A program made the position numbers and the translations under genes. From positions 744,001 through 808,000 of the forward strand of contig OY970196.1 in NCBI GenBank assembly GCA_963708205.1: a stretch of 64,000 nt of DNA, read 5' to 3'. Shown piece after piece: positions 9,495 through 18,198 of this stretch; positions within the stretch are counted from its first letter, which is position 1; each line of letters starts with the position of its first letter. Origin of the DNA: CAVYTF01 sp963708205 (lineage in GTDB: Bacteria > Bacteroidota > Bacteroidia > Chitinophagales > Chitinophagaceae). The notes below the pieces were generated by a model. That model ran no database searches. It was not told where the DNA came from and worked only from the letters and a program-made list of their open reading frames with translations.

Positions 9495-12400
9495 ATGAAC
9501 AAATTTCTCAAAGGCGTAATTGCTTTTTCTCTCAAGAATAAATATTTTATTTTTTTTGCCACATTTTTATTGCTTGTTTCAGGCATTATCACTTTTATAA
9601 ACATGCCTATTGAGGCATTTCCTGATGTTACCAATACGGAGATTACAATTATCACTCAATGGCCGGGAAGAAGCGCCGAGGAAGTTGAGAAGTTTGTAAC
9701 CGTACCCATTGAAATAGCCATGAATTCAGTTCAGGGAAAAACAAGTCTTCGCTCTACTACAATATTTGGATTATCTTATGTAAAATTAATTTTTGATGAT
9801 GGTATTGAAGACAAAGATGCAAGAGCACAGGTAAATAGTTTATTGAGCAATGCCACTTTGCCTGAAGGCATTCAGCCGGATGTGCAGCCACCAACAGGAC
9901 CAACGGGAGAAATTTATAGATATACTTTAAAAAGCACATTCAGAGATGCGCGTGAATTAAAAACAATACAAGATTGGGTCATTGATCGTCAGCTTCGTTC
10001 TGTGCCCGGAGTTGCTGATATTACAGGCTTTGGCGGAGAAATAAAAACATATGAAATACAAGTTGATCCCGGAAAATTATCTACGCTCGGTATAACGCCG
10101 CTCGACGTTTATTCAGCAGTAAATAAAAGCAACATAAATATCGGCGGAGATGTGATTGAACAAAACAACCAGGCTTATGTAGTGCGTGGCATCGGTTTAT
10201 TAAATGATATAAATGAAATAAAAAATGTTATTGTTCAAAACATCAATGGCATTCCTGTTTTAGTAAAAGATGTTGCCAATGTAGAAATATCAAATCAACC
10301 AAGACTCGGGCAAGTTGGAATTTCTGATGTTATCACAGATCCGAAATCAAATAAAAGAATTATTGAAAATAACGATGATGCCGTTGAAGGAATTATTGTT
10401 ATGCGCAAAGGCTCAAATCCTTCTGAAGTTATTTCTGCAATTGAAAAAAAGATTGAACATATAAATGCTGATGTTTTACCGCACGATACTAAAATAGTTC
10501 CCTACTATAATCGCAATGACCTTATTCATTTTGCAACCGATACAGTTTTGCATAACCTTGTTGAAGGTATTTTATTGGTTACTCTTTTCGTGTCATTATT
10601 CATGTTCAACTGGCGAACAACTCTGATTGTTTCCATCATTATTCCATTAGCATTATTGTTCGCATTTATTTGTTTAAGATTAATGGGAATGAGCGCAAAT
10701 CTGCTTTCACTTGGCGCTGTTGACTTTGGAATTATTATAGATGGCGCGGTGGTAATGGTTGAAGGAATGTTTGTAGTCATGGATCAGAAGGCAAAAAGTG
10801 TTGGCATGGAGAGATTTAACAAGCTCGCTAAAATGGGCTTGATAAAACAAAAAGGCGGCGAACTTGCTAAGTCAATTTTCTTTTCAAAGCTTATTATTAT
10901 CGCTGCACTTATCCCAATTTTTTCTTTCCAGAAAGTTGAAGGAAAAATGTTTTCGCCTCTTGCCTATACATTAGGTTTTGCTTTACTCGGAGCGCTTATT
11001 ACCACCTTAACTTTAGTTCCTGTTCTCATCAATATTTTATTAAGAAAAAACATTAAGGAAAAACACAATCCTGTTGTAGAGTTTCTTACAAAAATCACTA
11101 TGCAGCTTTTTCTTTTTACAAGAAAAAATAAACGCAAAGCAATTATCACTTCAGTCGTTTTTGTTATACTTGGTTTATATTCATTTAAATTTCTTGGCTC
11201 TGAATTTTTACCTGAATTAGATGAAGGTGCCATCTGGCTTCGCGTTGGTTTGCCGTATAGTATTTCGCTTGATAAATCTGTTGCAATTTCAAAATATGTA
11301 AGAGAAAAATTAATGACTTTTCCGGAAGTAAAAAATGTGGTTTCGCAAACCGGTCGTCCCGATGATGGAACTGATGTTGCAGGATTTTATAATAATGAAT
11401 TTGATGTAATACTTTATCCTGAAACAGATTGGGATAAAACAATTTCTAAAGATGATCTTATTGATTCGATGAATAAAGTTTTGTCCGTTATTCCCGGCGC
11501 TGATTTAAATTTTTCTCAGCCCATAATGGATAATATAGAAGAAGCTGTTTCAGGAGTAAAAGGTTCTATCTGCGTAAAGGTTTATGGAGATTCTTTGAAT
11601 TATATGGAAACGCAGGTGCAAAATGTTTATAATATTTTAAAAACTGTTCGCGGTATCAGTGATTTGGGTGTGATAAAAAATATTGGGCAACCGGAACTTG
11701 ACATTGATCTTGATCAACAAAAAATGGCTTTATATGGCGTAGCAACAGCAGATGCAAATGCCGTAATTGAAATGGCTATTGGTGGCAAAGCAGCTACAAC
11801 ATTGTATGAAGGTTCCAGGCAATTTGATGTTCGGATAAGATATCCCGAAGAGTTCAGAAAGAACGAAGATGATATCGGAAATTTAATGGTGCCTACACAA
11901 AGTGGTTCAAAAACGCCTGTAAGAGAAATTGCCAATATCACTTTAAAAAGTGGTCCTTGTTTGATTTTTAGAGATAATAACCGTAGGTATTCTGCTTTAA
12001 AATTTTCAGTACGAGGAAGAGATATGGGTACTACAATTGCTGATGCACAAAAACGAGTCAATGAAAAAATTAAATTAAATAAAGGATACGATATGGTTTG
12101 GGAAGGCGATTTTGAAAACCAAAGAAGAGCCACGCAAAGGCTTGAGGAAGTTGTTCCGGTAAGTTTATTGTTAATTTTTCTTTTGCTTTTTTCTATGTTT
12201 GGAAATTTGAGAGATACAGGTTTAGTTTTTTTGAATGTGCCTTTCGCTATAGTTGGTGGCATAATAGCTTTATTAATTACACACACCACTTTCAGCATTG
12301 CAGCAGGTATTGGCTTTATCGCTTTATTTGGAATTTGTATTTTATTTGGGGTTTTATTAATTACTGAATTTAAAAACAATATCAGAATAAATCAACATCA

Positions 12401-12653
12401 ACAAAATAATGTATCGGAATCGGTGCGGGCTGGTGTGGCTTCCAAAATACGTCCTGTAATTATGACTGCGTTGATGGCAGCGGTTGGTTTGCTTCCCGCA
12501 GCAATTTCTCAGGGGATAGGTTCCGAAAGTTCCAGACCATTAGCTAGGGTGGTAATAGGTGGAATTCTATTTGCAATGTTTTTTTCACTTATTATTTTCC
12601 CGCATATTTTTGATTGGGCATACAGGAAACTTAATATCAAAAGCAAATCTTAA
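9495..12653 (+). CDS. czcA: Heavy-metal efflux RND pump (CzcA-like)
   Basis: Inner-membrane proton/metal antiporter, 1052 residues, full length for the HME-RND family. It opens with the usual first TM and FINMPIEAFPDVTNTEITI. TM4 carries DFGIIIDGAVVMVEG with Asp410, Asp416 and Glu423. This matches the charged TM4 signature of the divalent-cation (Co/Zn/Cd/Ni) HME pumps, not the CusA-type Cu/Ag signature. Two large periplasmic loops and 12 TM helices are apparent. The last TM block ends with SRPLARVVIGGILFAMFFSL. It is the third gene of the czcCBA operon. No metal-responsive regulator is encoded nearby. Confidence 0.93.
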   Translation: MNKFLKGVIAFSLKNKYFIFFATFLLLVSGIITFINMPIEAFPDVTNTEITIITQWPGRSAEEVEKFVTVPIEIAMNSVQGKTSLRSTTIFGLSYVKLIFDDGIEDKDARAQVNSLLSNATLPEGIQPDVQPPTGPTGEIYRYTLKSTFRDARELKTIQDWVIDRQLRSVPGVADITGFGGEIKTYEIQVDPGKLSTLGITPLDVYSAVNKSNINIGGDVIEQNNQAYVVRGIGLLNDINEIKNVIVQNINGIPVLVKDVANVEISNQPRLGQVGISDVITDPKSNKRIIENNDDAVEGIIVMRKGSNPSEVISAIEKKIEHINADVLPHDTKIVPYYNRNDLIHFATDTVLHNLVEGILLVTLFVSLFMFNWRTTLIVSIIIPLALLFAFICLRLMGMSANLLSLGAVDFGIIIDGAVVMVEGMFVVMDQKAKSVGMERFNKLAKMGLIKQKGGELAKSIFFSKLIIIAALIPIFSFQKVEGKMFSPLAYTLGFALLGALITTLTLVPVLINILLRKNIKEKHNPVVEFLTKITMQLFLFTRKNKRKAIITSVVFVILGLYSFKFLGSEFLPELDEGAIWLRVGLPYSISLDKSVAISKYVREKLMTFPEVKNVVSQTGRPDDGTDVAGFYNNEFDVILYPETDWDKTISKDDLIDSMNKVLSVIPGADLNFSQPIMDNIEEAVSGVKGSICVKVYGDSLNYMETQVQNVYNILKTVRGISDLGVIKNIGQPELDIDLDQQKMALYGVATADANAVIEMAIGGKAATTLYEGSRQFDVRIRYPEEFRKNEDDIGNLMVPTQSGSKTPVREIANITLKSGPCLIFRDNNRRYSALKFSVRGRDMGTTIADAQKRVNEKIKLNKGYDMVWEGDFENQRRATQRLEEVVPVSLLLIFLLLFSMFGNLRDTGLVFLNVPFAIVGGIIALLITHTTFSIAAGIGFIALFGICILFGVLLITEFKNNIRINQHQQNNVSESVRAGVASKIRPVIMTALMAAVGLLPAAISQGIGSESSRPLARVVIGGILFAMFFSLIIFPHIFDWAYRKLNIKSKS

Positions 12654-12806
12654 TGAACGCTACACAAAAATTAGTTAATACGTCTGAAATAATATTTAGT
12701 TTTAAACTTTGAATATCAAAACGTGTCCATTAATATTGAAGATTGCAACTTTATTTCAATTTGGTATATGGCTTGCTATCTCTTATAACAATTATAATTT
12801 CAAATA

Positions 12807-14195
12807 ATGTATATGAAAAATAAAATCAGTATAATTTTTTATTCAATGATTATGTTTTTGACTCTTGGCGCTACTAATGTAATGGCTCAGTCAAATGATG
12901 ATAATCAGAATAATCAAAATTACAATCAACAGCCTCCACCGCCACCATCTGATCAGAATTATAATAACCAGGATCCAAATTATAATCAAGATCAGGATCA
13001 GCAACAGTATGATCAAAATGGTAATGGTAATGGTAATGATCAATACAATCAAAATAATGATCAGGACAACCAGGATTATACAAATGACGGAAATAATGAT
13101 GGTAATGGTTCGGGCGATAGTCAAGATTATAATAAAGGCTATAACGATGGATCAAATGCACAAGCTCAGGCTGATGTGAACATGAATGATTTTACCCAGG
13201 CTTTAAGCCCTTACGGCTCTTGGATAGATTATCCAGGATATGGCCAGGTTTGGGTTTGTGGAATACGTGGTTTCAGACCTTACTATTCAGGCGGCCATTG
13301 GGTCTATACAAATTTCGGATGGACTTGGGCATCAGACTATGCATGGGGCTGGGCACCTTTCCATTACGGACGTTGGGCTTATGAAGCAATGTATGGATGG
13401 ATGTGGGTTCCCGGTTACCAATGGGGACCGGCTTGGGTAGGCTGGCGTACAGGTGGTAGCTATTATGGATGGGCTCCCTTAGCGCCCGGCATAAGAATAG
13501 GTATCGGTGGAGGTTTTGGAGGTTATGGTTACATACCTGCTGAAAGATGGTGTTTTGTTCAGCATGGTTATCTTGGAAACCGGTATGTTGGAAGATATGT
13601 TATTAATCCTGCAAGAAACTATACCATCATACGCAACACTACCATTATTAATAATGTTCATACTTATGGAAGAGGTGCAATAGTAAATGGACCGGCAAGA
13701 GCAGATGTAGAAAGATACACAGGAAGACCTATACAACCAATGCATGTGGTAACAAATGTTCGTCCCGGTGCGGCTGTTGCGAATGGAAATACTTTAGGTA
13801 TTTATCGCCCGCATGCTGCCATTAATACGAATCGTACAAACCAGGTAAATATGCAAAGGAACGTACAGCCTGCTTATCAAAATGGTGTACAACATAATAT
13901 GAATAATTTACCGCAGCGTAATAATTTTAATGCACCTGTTAATCGTCAACCGGTTAATCAAAGTCCCGCTCCGCAAAGAAATGTTCCTAATAACATGCCG
14001 CAGAGGCCGAATGCTGCTCCGCAACAGCAGAGAACTCCCGGTGCAAGCAGTTATGAACAACCAAGAAATTATCAACAACCAGCAAGAGCATATGCCCCGC
14101 AACAGACACAACGAAATTATGCTCCTGCACAAAGAGGTTTTGCCTCTCAATCTTTTGAAAGGCAAAATTTCGGTGGTGGTTTTAGAAGAAGATAA
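12807..14195 (+). CDS. Secreted Trp/Tyr/Gly-rich YXWGXW-repeat protein with N/Q-rich N-terminus
   Basis: A 462-residue secreted protein of unknown function. A signal peptide ends near NVMAQS. Residues about 28-115 are an Asn/Gln/Asp/Pro/Gly low-complexity stretch. Then comes an aromatic repeat region with ALSPYGSWIDYPGYGQVW, FGWTWASDYAWGWAPFHYG, GWMWVPGYQWGPAWVGW and YYGWAPLAPG, the pattern of the YXWGXW/DUF6600 family. The C-terminal third is Asn/Gln/Pro/Arg-rich and ends GGGFRRR. The start could be the second ATG (codon 3, MKNKIS). It is followed by a bidirectional terminator. A cell-surface or matrix role is inferred from composition only. Confidence 0.85.
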   Translation: MYMKNKISIIFYSMIMFLTLGATNVMAQSNDDNQNNQNYNQQPPPPPSDQNYNNQDPNYNQDQDQQQYDQNGNGNGNDQYNQNNDQDNQDYTNDGNNDGNGSGDSQDYNKGYNDGSNAQAQADVNMNDFTQALSPYGSWIDYPGYGQVWVCGIRGFRPYYSGGHWVYTNFGWTWASDYAWGWAPFHYGRWAYEAMYGWMWVPGYQWGPAWVGWRTGGSYYGWAPLAPGIRIGIGGGFGGYGYIPAERWCFVQHGYLGNRYVGRYVINPARNYTIIRNTTIINNVHTYGRGAIVNGPARADVERYTGRPIQPMHVVTNVRPGAAVANGNTLGIYRPHAAINTNRTNQVNMQRNVQPAYQNGVQHNMNNLPQRNNFNAPVNRQPVNQSPAPQRNVPNNMPQRPNAAPQQQRTPGASSYEQPRNYQQPARAYAPQQTQRNYAPAQRGFASQSFERQNFGGGFRRR

Positions 14196-14221
14196 AATTT
14201 AGACAATAGCAAAAGTAATAA

Positions 14222-14251
14222 AAAAAGGCCTGTTCAAACGACAGGCTTTTT
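14222..14251. terminator. Bidirectional terminator between convergent genes
   Basis: Inverted repeat GCCTGT (14228-14233) and ACAGGC (14241-14246) with an A-run on the left and T-run on the right. It can terminate both the YXWGXW gene and the minus-strand Fe-S carrier gene. Confidence 0.75.
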
Positions 14252-14267
14252 AATTTTTAAGTAGATA

Positions 14268-14612
14268 TTAAACCGCAAAAGAAGTTCCGCAACCACAAGT
14301 GCTTGCCGCGTTAGGATTATTAAATGTAAATCCACGACTGTTTAATCCATCGTGCCAATCAATATTCATTCCATACACATACATTTCATGGCTTTTATCC
14401 ATCACGCATGGGACACCTTCTATCTCAAAAAAATCATCGTTATCTTTAGCAACATCAAATCCTAAAACATAGGTCATCCCGCTGCAACCCCCACCTTTAA
14501 CGCCAACACGAAGCCTTTGCGATGCATCAAATCCACTTTCATTCATTAATCTTTTTATTTCCTGCAATGCTGTATTTGAAAATGTTACAGGTGCATTCGT
14601 TATAATTTCCAT
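14268..14612 (-). CDS. A-type iron-sulfur carrier (HesB/IscA/ErpA family)
   Basis: Small scaffold/carrier that passes Fe-S clusters to apoproteins. From the ATG at 14612 it has 114 residues (MEIITNAPVTFSNTALQEIK); an ATG two codons upstream is the alternative. The three conserved cysteines are present, one in GGGCSGMTYVLGF and two in the C-terminal CGCGTSF. The body FDVAKDNDDFFEIEGVPCVMD and NPNAASTCGCG is standard for the family. It is transcribed alone, away from any suf/isc cluster in this window, so whether it is IscA- or ErpA-like cannot be decided. Confidence 0.93.
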   Translation of the reverse strand: MEIITNAPVTFSNTALQEIKRLMNESGFDASQRLRVGVKGGGCSGMTYVLGFDVAKDNDDFFEIEGVPCVMDKSHEMYVYGMNIDWHDGLNSRGFTFNNPNAASTCGCGTSFAV

Positions 14613-14776
14613 CAACAAAATTTTTACAAAAATAGTTTATGCTGCAAAAAAAACATGTTATAATCTTTCGTATTGCGGAAGAAATTTTATACACTAAAAA
14701 TTCACACTACATAAATCTTTTTTAAAAAGAATGCTAGTGCTTCAATTTTATAAATGGCGTTTTATTATTTTTAATA

Positions 14777-16033
14777 ATGGCTGTATTTTTTTACAACATA
14801 TTTCTCCTGCTGTATTTTTTTATTGCAAAACTTATTGCGCCATTTAATGAAAAATCAAAGTTGTGGATTGAAGGCAGAAAAAATATTTTCGAAAGATTAA
14901 ATAAAGTATTTAAAGAAAATAATGAACAGATAATTTGGGTGCATTGCTCTTCGCTTGGTGAATTTGAACAGGCAATCCCTTTGCTTGAAATGTTTAAAAA
15001 AAATTATCCCTCTTATAAAATTTTGCTGACTTTTTTTTCTCCTTCAGGATATGAAGCAAAAAAGAATTCTGCGCTTGCTGATCATATTTTTTATTTGCCT
15101 TTCGATTCAAAAAAAAATGCTGAAACATTTTTGAATACCATTAAGCCTTCTCTTGTCTGCTTTATAAAATATGAATTTTGGTATTATTATTTAATTGAAA
15201 TAAAACAAAGAAATATTCCCCTGCTTTTGATCTCTGCCAACTTCAGAAAAGAACAGCCTTTTTTTAAATGGTATGGATCATTCCATAAAAAAATGCTGCA
15301 CTGTTTTTCTTATCTTTTTGTACAAAATAATCTTTCATTCAATCTTTTAAATTCTATACATTTTCATAACACCTTAATCAGCGGAGACACACGTTTTGAC
15401 AGGGTTTCAGAGATTGAAGAAAAGTTTGAACCGATAGATTTAATTGAGAAATTCTGCAAAAATTTTCCTGTTATTGTTGCAGGAAGTACGTGGCTTGAAG
15501 ATGATGAAGAGCTTGATCATTTTGCAAATACACATGCTGAGATCCGTTTTATTATTGTGCCGCACGATGTGCAAAAAGAAAGAATTGATGAATGCAAAAA
15601 GCTCTATAAAAATTCAATATTATTTTCAGAATATGCTGAGACATTACACTACAATCAAACAATAAATACTTTGATCATTGATAATGTTGGCATGCTAAGC
15701 CGCCTTTATTTTTATGCAACAATTTGTTATGTTGGTGGCGCTTTTGGCGGCGATGGTGTTCACAATATTTTAGAAGCGGCTGTGTATGGAAAGCCCGTTG
15801 TGTTTGGTCCTGAATATGAAAAATATATTGAGGCAACAGAATTGATTGATGCAGGCGGAGCCTTTACAATTGACGGCGCTTTAGAGCTGGAAGCTACTTT
15901 TAATGATTTCTTTAATGATAAAATATTGTATGAGAAAGCAGCGAACGCTTCACTCAACTATGTAAAAAATAATACAGGTGCTACAAAAAAAATCATGCAG
16001 TATATTCAGGAAAAACGTCTCTTAACCAATTGA
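14777..16033 (+). CDS. waaA: 3-deoxy-D-manno-octulosonic acid (Kdo) transferase
   Basis: Adds Kdo from CMP-Kdo to lipid A precursor in the inner membrane during lipopolysaccharide synthesis. The 418-residue product begins with a membrane-associating helix (FFYNIFLLLYFFIAKLIAPF). It then has the GT30 N-domain IIWVHCSSLGEFEQAIPLL, with the conserved Glu at about residue 62. IKYEFWYYYLIEIKQRNIP, IVAGSTWLEDDEEL and VGGAFGGDGVHNILEAAVYGKPVVFGP are typical of the C-domain. Its 3' end overlaps the convergent minus-strand gene by 28 bp. Confidence 0.94.
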   Translation: MAVFFYNIFLLLYFFIAKLIAPFNEKSKLWIEGRKNIFERLNKVFKENNEQIIWVHCSSLGEFEQAIPLLEMFKKNYPSYKILLTFFSPSGYEAKKNSALADHIFYLPFDSKKNAETFLNTIKPSLVCFIKYEFWYYYLIEIKQRNIPLLLISANFRKEQPFFKWYGSFHKKMLHCFSYLFVQNNLSFNLLNSIHFHNTLISGDTRFDRVSEIEEKFEPIDLIEKFCKNFPVIVAGSTWLEDDEELDHFANTHAEIRFIIVPHDVQKERIDECKKLYKNSILFSEYAETLHYNQTINTLIIDNVGMLSRLYFYATICYVGGAFGGDGVHNILEAAVYGKPVVFGPEYEKYIEATELIDAGGAFTIDGALELEATFNDFFNDKILYEKAANASLNYVKNNTGATKKIMQYIQEKRLLTN

Positions 16034-16695
16034 TCAAATTGTTGCACAACCGGATTGCTTTCGCTCCAGGCAAGCTTTAATTTCAGTTCACGCAAGATCC
16101 AATATTCTGCTTCAGCAAATATGCTGAATGAATTGATGGTTTTAATACTCCGCTCATACATTGTTTCATCACCGCGAAACAATTCATTAATAAAAAGATA
16201 GCGGTCATTGATGCCGATAGCTTTCTTCAAATCCTTTACCGGCGTGTCTTGCAGCACATTTCCCAGTTCTGTTTTTTCTTCGCGCAGCTTTTCATTCAAA
16301 CTATTCTGATAAATATTTCCTATTGATTCATTCAATTCATAAACCTCTTTTTTTTGCTGCGAAAGTGTCGGCGCTTCATTGGTTGATTCGAACATCCAAT
16401 TTGTTTTTTCATTTTTTTCTTTCTCCGGAAAATTTTTCTTTCCATTATCAAAATCTTCTTTCACTGCATTTCCATTTTCAGAAACTGTTGCTGCATTTTT
16501 CGCAGGCATTATCACGGAAACTTTTTTATAAGAATTATTCGATGCATTGTTTTGTTGCTGCAATTCTCCCATAAGCATTTGCGCCGTAATCATAATTGCA
16601 TGTTCATCAGCATGCTGGTCATATTGCTCCTTCAACTTGTTGATTAACACGCCAATTCTTTCCATTGATTGTAATACTTTTGATCGAATAATCAT
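16006..16695 (-). CDS. Conserved-looking hypothetical protein with charged linker
   Basis: Unrecognised 229-residue cytoplasmic protein. Residues 1-55 form a helical region (VLINKLKEQYDQHADEHAIMI). Residues about 60-125 are a Lys/Glu/Asn-rich linker. The C-terminal 75 residues (KDLKKAIGINDRYLFINELF, then an ERSIKTINSF helix and LRELKLKLAW) look like a compact conserved domain. There is no signal peptide or TM. The gene converges on waaA and overlaps it by 28 bp. I can only say it is a real-looking, soluble, probably helical protein. Confidence 0.7.
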   Translation of the reverse strand: MIIRSKVLQSMERIGVLINKLKEQYDQHADEHAIMITAQMLMGELQQQNNASNNSYKKVSVIMPAKNAATVSENGNAVKEDFDNGKKNFPEKEKNEKTNWMFESTNEAPTLSQQKKEVYELNESIGNIYQNSLNEKLREEKTELGNVLQDTPVKDLKKAIGINDRYLFINELFRGDETMYERSIKTINSFSIFAEAEYWILRELKLKLAWSESNPVVQQFDQLVKRRFS

Positions 16696-16778
16696 TAAAG
16701 TTACAAATGATTTTAGTTGATAAAATGAAATTGATTGTGAAAATAATTGAAACTTAAACCAAATATAATTTTTGAAGA

Positions 16779-17348
16779 ATGTTTATAGAACCTGCGATTA
16801 TAAACAGTAAAAGAGGATGGATAGAAATTATCTGCGGCTCCATGTTCAGTGGCAAAACAGAAGAGTTGATCAGGCGATTGAAACGCGCAAAAATTGCTAA
16901 TCAAAAGGTAGAGATATTTAAACCTTCGGTTGATAAAAGATATTCATTAACAAACGTGGTCAGTCATGATGCAAATGAATTTCCATCAAAGTGCATTGAT
17001 AATGCTGCACAAATTTTATTGCATGTGCAGGATGCTGATGTCGTTGCTATTGATGAAGCGCAGTTTTTTGATAATGAAATTGTAGATGTGTGTGAAAGTC
17101 TTGCGCAGCGCGGCATTCGCGTTATTGTAGCAGGGCTTGATATGGATTATCTCGGCAAACCTTTCGGCGCTGTGCCGCAATTATTGTCAATAGCAGATTA
17201 CATTACAAAACTTCATGCGATATGTGTGAAGTGCGGAAATATTGCGAACATGTCTTATCGCAAAACACCAAATGAAGAGCAAATATTATTGGGTGAAAAA
17301 GATAAGTACGAACCACGCTGCAGACATTGTTATTACGAAGATCAATGA
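16779..17348 (+). CDS. tdk: Thymidine kinase
   Basis: Phosphorylates thymidine with ATP in the pyrimidine salvage pathway. The 189-residue length fits type II thymidine kinases. The P-loop GSMFSGKTEEL starts at residue 20. DEAQFF at 92-97 supplies the catalytic Glu. The zinc-binding cysteines are in CVKCGN and CRHCYYED. The stop codon overlaps the ATG of ccmB (ATGA), so the two are translationally coupled, although their functions are unrelated. Confidence 0.96.
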   Translation: MFIEPAIINSKRGWIEIICGSMFSGKTEELIRRLKRAKIANQKVEIFKPSVDKRYSLTNVVSHDANEFPSKCIDNAAQILLHVQDADVVAIDEAQFFDNEIVDVCESLAQRGIRVIVAGLDMDYLGKPFGAVPQLLSIADYITKLHAICVKCGNIANMSYRKTPNEEQILLGEKDKYEPRCRHCYYEDQ

Positions 17349-18004
17349 GCGCGACCAAACATATCATCACACTTATAAAAAAAGATATACTGCTTGAAAT
17401 ACGCCAGCAGTATAGCTTGTACGGAATTTTATTGTACGTTGCTGCTACCATTTTTGTTGTATATCTAACCATGGGTCAGCCAACTTCAGATGTTTGGAAC
17501 AGCATGTTTTGGGTGATACAATTATTTGTTTGTGTGAACGCCGTTGCTAAAAGTTTTTTGCAGGAAAATAAAAACAGGTTGCTATATTTTTATTCCATCG
17601 CAGGTGCAAAAGATTTTATTATTTCAAAACTTATTTTCAATGGCTTGCTCATGTGTCTGATGAGTTTGATAAGCCTCTGCGTTTTCATTTTATTGTTGGG
17701 CAATCCGTTACAAAATATGCTTCAGTTTATTGGCATTGCATGTTTGGGCGGTATTGGTCTAAGTTTCATATTCACATTTCTCGCAGCCATTGCAGCAAAA
17801 GCGCAGCAGCAGGCAGCCTTGATGGCAGTGATGGGTTTTCCGCTGATCATCCCACAATTATTATTGCTTTCAAAGATCTCAAAAATTGCATTCGCAACAA
17901 CTGCGCAAGCAGGTTTATTGCAAATGATCTTATTATTACTTGCGCTTGATAACTTAATCGTTTTGCTTGCAATTATCCTGTTTCCTTTTTTGTGGAAAGA
18001 TTGA
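17345..18004 (+). CDS. ccmB: Heme exporter protein CcmB
   Basis: Membrane subunit of the CcmAB transporter that drives release of heme-loaded CcmE in cytochrome c maturation. I chose the ATG at 17345, which overlaps the tdk TGA, giving 219 residues (MSATKHIITLIKKDILLEIRQQ). About six hydrophobic segments are visible, and the N-terminal KKDILLEIRQQYSLYGILLY is typical of CcmB. No ccmA is next to it, and ccmC lies 4.5 kb downstream instead of adjacent. The frame stays open for 65 codons after the TGA, through the 21-bp repeat array. Confidence 0.9.
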   Translation: MSATKHIITLIKKDILLEIRQQYSLYGILLYVAATIFVVYLTMGQPTSDVWNSMFWVIQLFVCVNAVAKSFLQENKNRLLYFYSIAGAKDFIISKLIFNGLLMCLMSLISLCVFILLLGNPLQNMLQFIGIACLGGIGLSFIFTFLAAIAAKAQQQAALMAVMGFPLIIPQLLLLSKISKIAFATTAQAGLLQMILLLLALDNLIVLLAIILFPFLWKD

Positions 18005-18007
18005 AAC

Positions 18008-18196
18008 AAGCCATGCGGCCTGAACTTTAAGCCATGCGGCTTGAAACCTAAGCCATGCGGCTTCAACTCTAAGCCATGCGGCTTCAACTCTAAGCCACGC
18101 GGCTTCAAACCTAAGCCATGCGGCTTCAACTCTAAGCCAGACGGCTTGAAACCTAAGCCACGCGGCGTAAAAATTAAGCCGCGATTAAACCAGGCT
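18008..18196. repeat. Array of nine 21-bp palindromic tandem repeats
   Basis: Units start at 18008, 18029, 18050, 18071, 18092, 18113, 18134, 18155 and 18176, exactly 21 bp apart. Each contains AAGCC-4 bases-GGCTT (core AAGCCATGCGGCTT), a perfect 5-bp stem, plus a 7-base tail alternating between CAACTCT- and GAAACCT-like forms. Units 3, 4 and 6 are identical; the last one or two are degenerate. The array fills the whole gap between convergent ccmB and the minus-strand gene at 18199. It is open in the ccmB frame (KPCGFNS heptads) and also open on the minus strand (KPHGLEL heptads). Confidence 0.95.
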
Positions 18197-18198
18197 TT

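Noticed and set aside
11714..12379. Minus-strand 221-residue ORF
   Set aside because: Entirely antisense to czcA, whose frame is strongly supported; its composition is that of a frame shadow.
12874..13179. Several ORFs on both strands over the N/Q-rich region
   Set aside because: Simple-sequence DNA leaves many frames open; only the plus-strand frame has a signal peptide and continues into the Trp-rich domain.
17722..18129. Minus-strand 135-residue ORF with KPHGLEL repeats
   Set aside because: It covers the repeat array and then runs antisense through ccmB; the coding look comes from the 21-bp period, and no start signal or homologous pattern supports it.
18008..18196. CRISPR array
   Set aside because: Units are contiguous 21-bp repeats with no unique spacers of 26-72 bp and no cas genes nearby.
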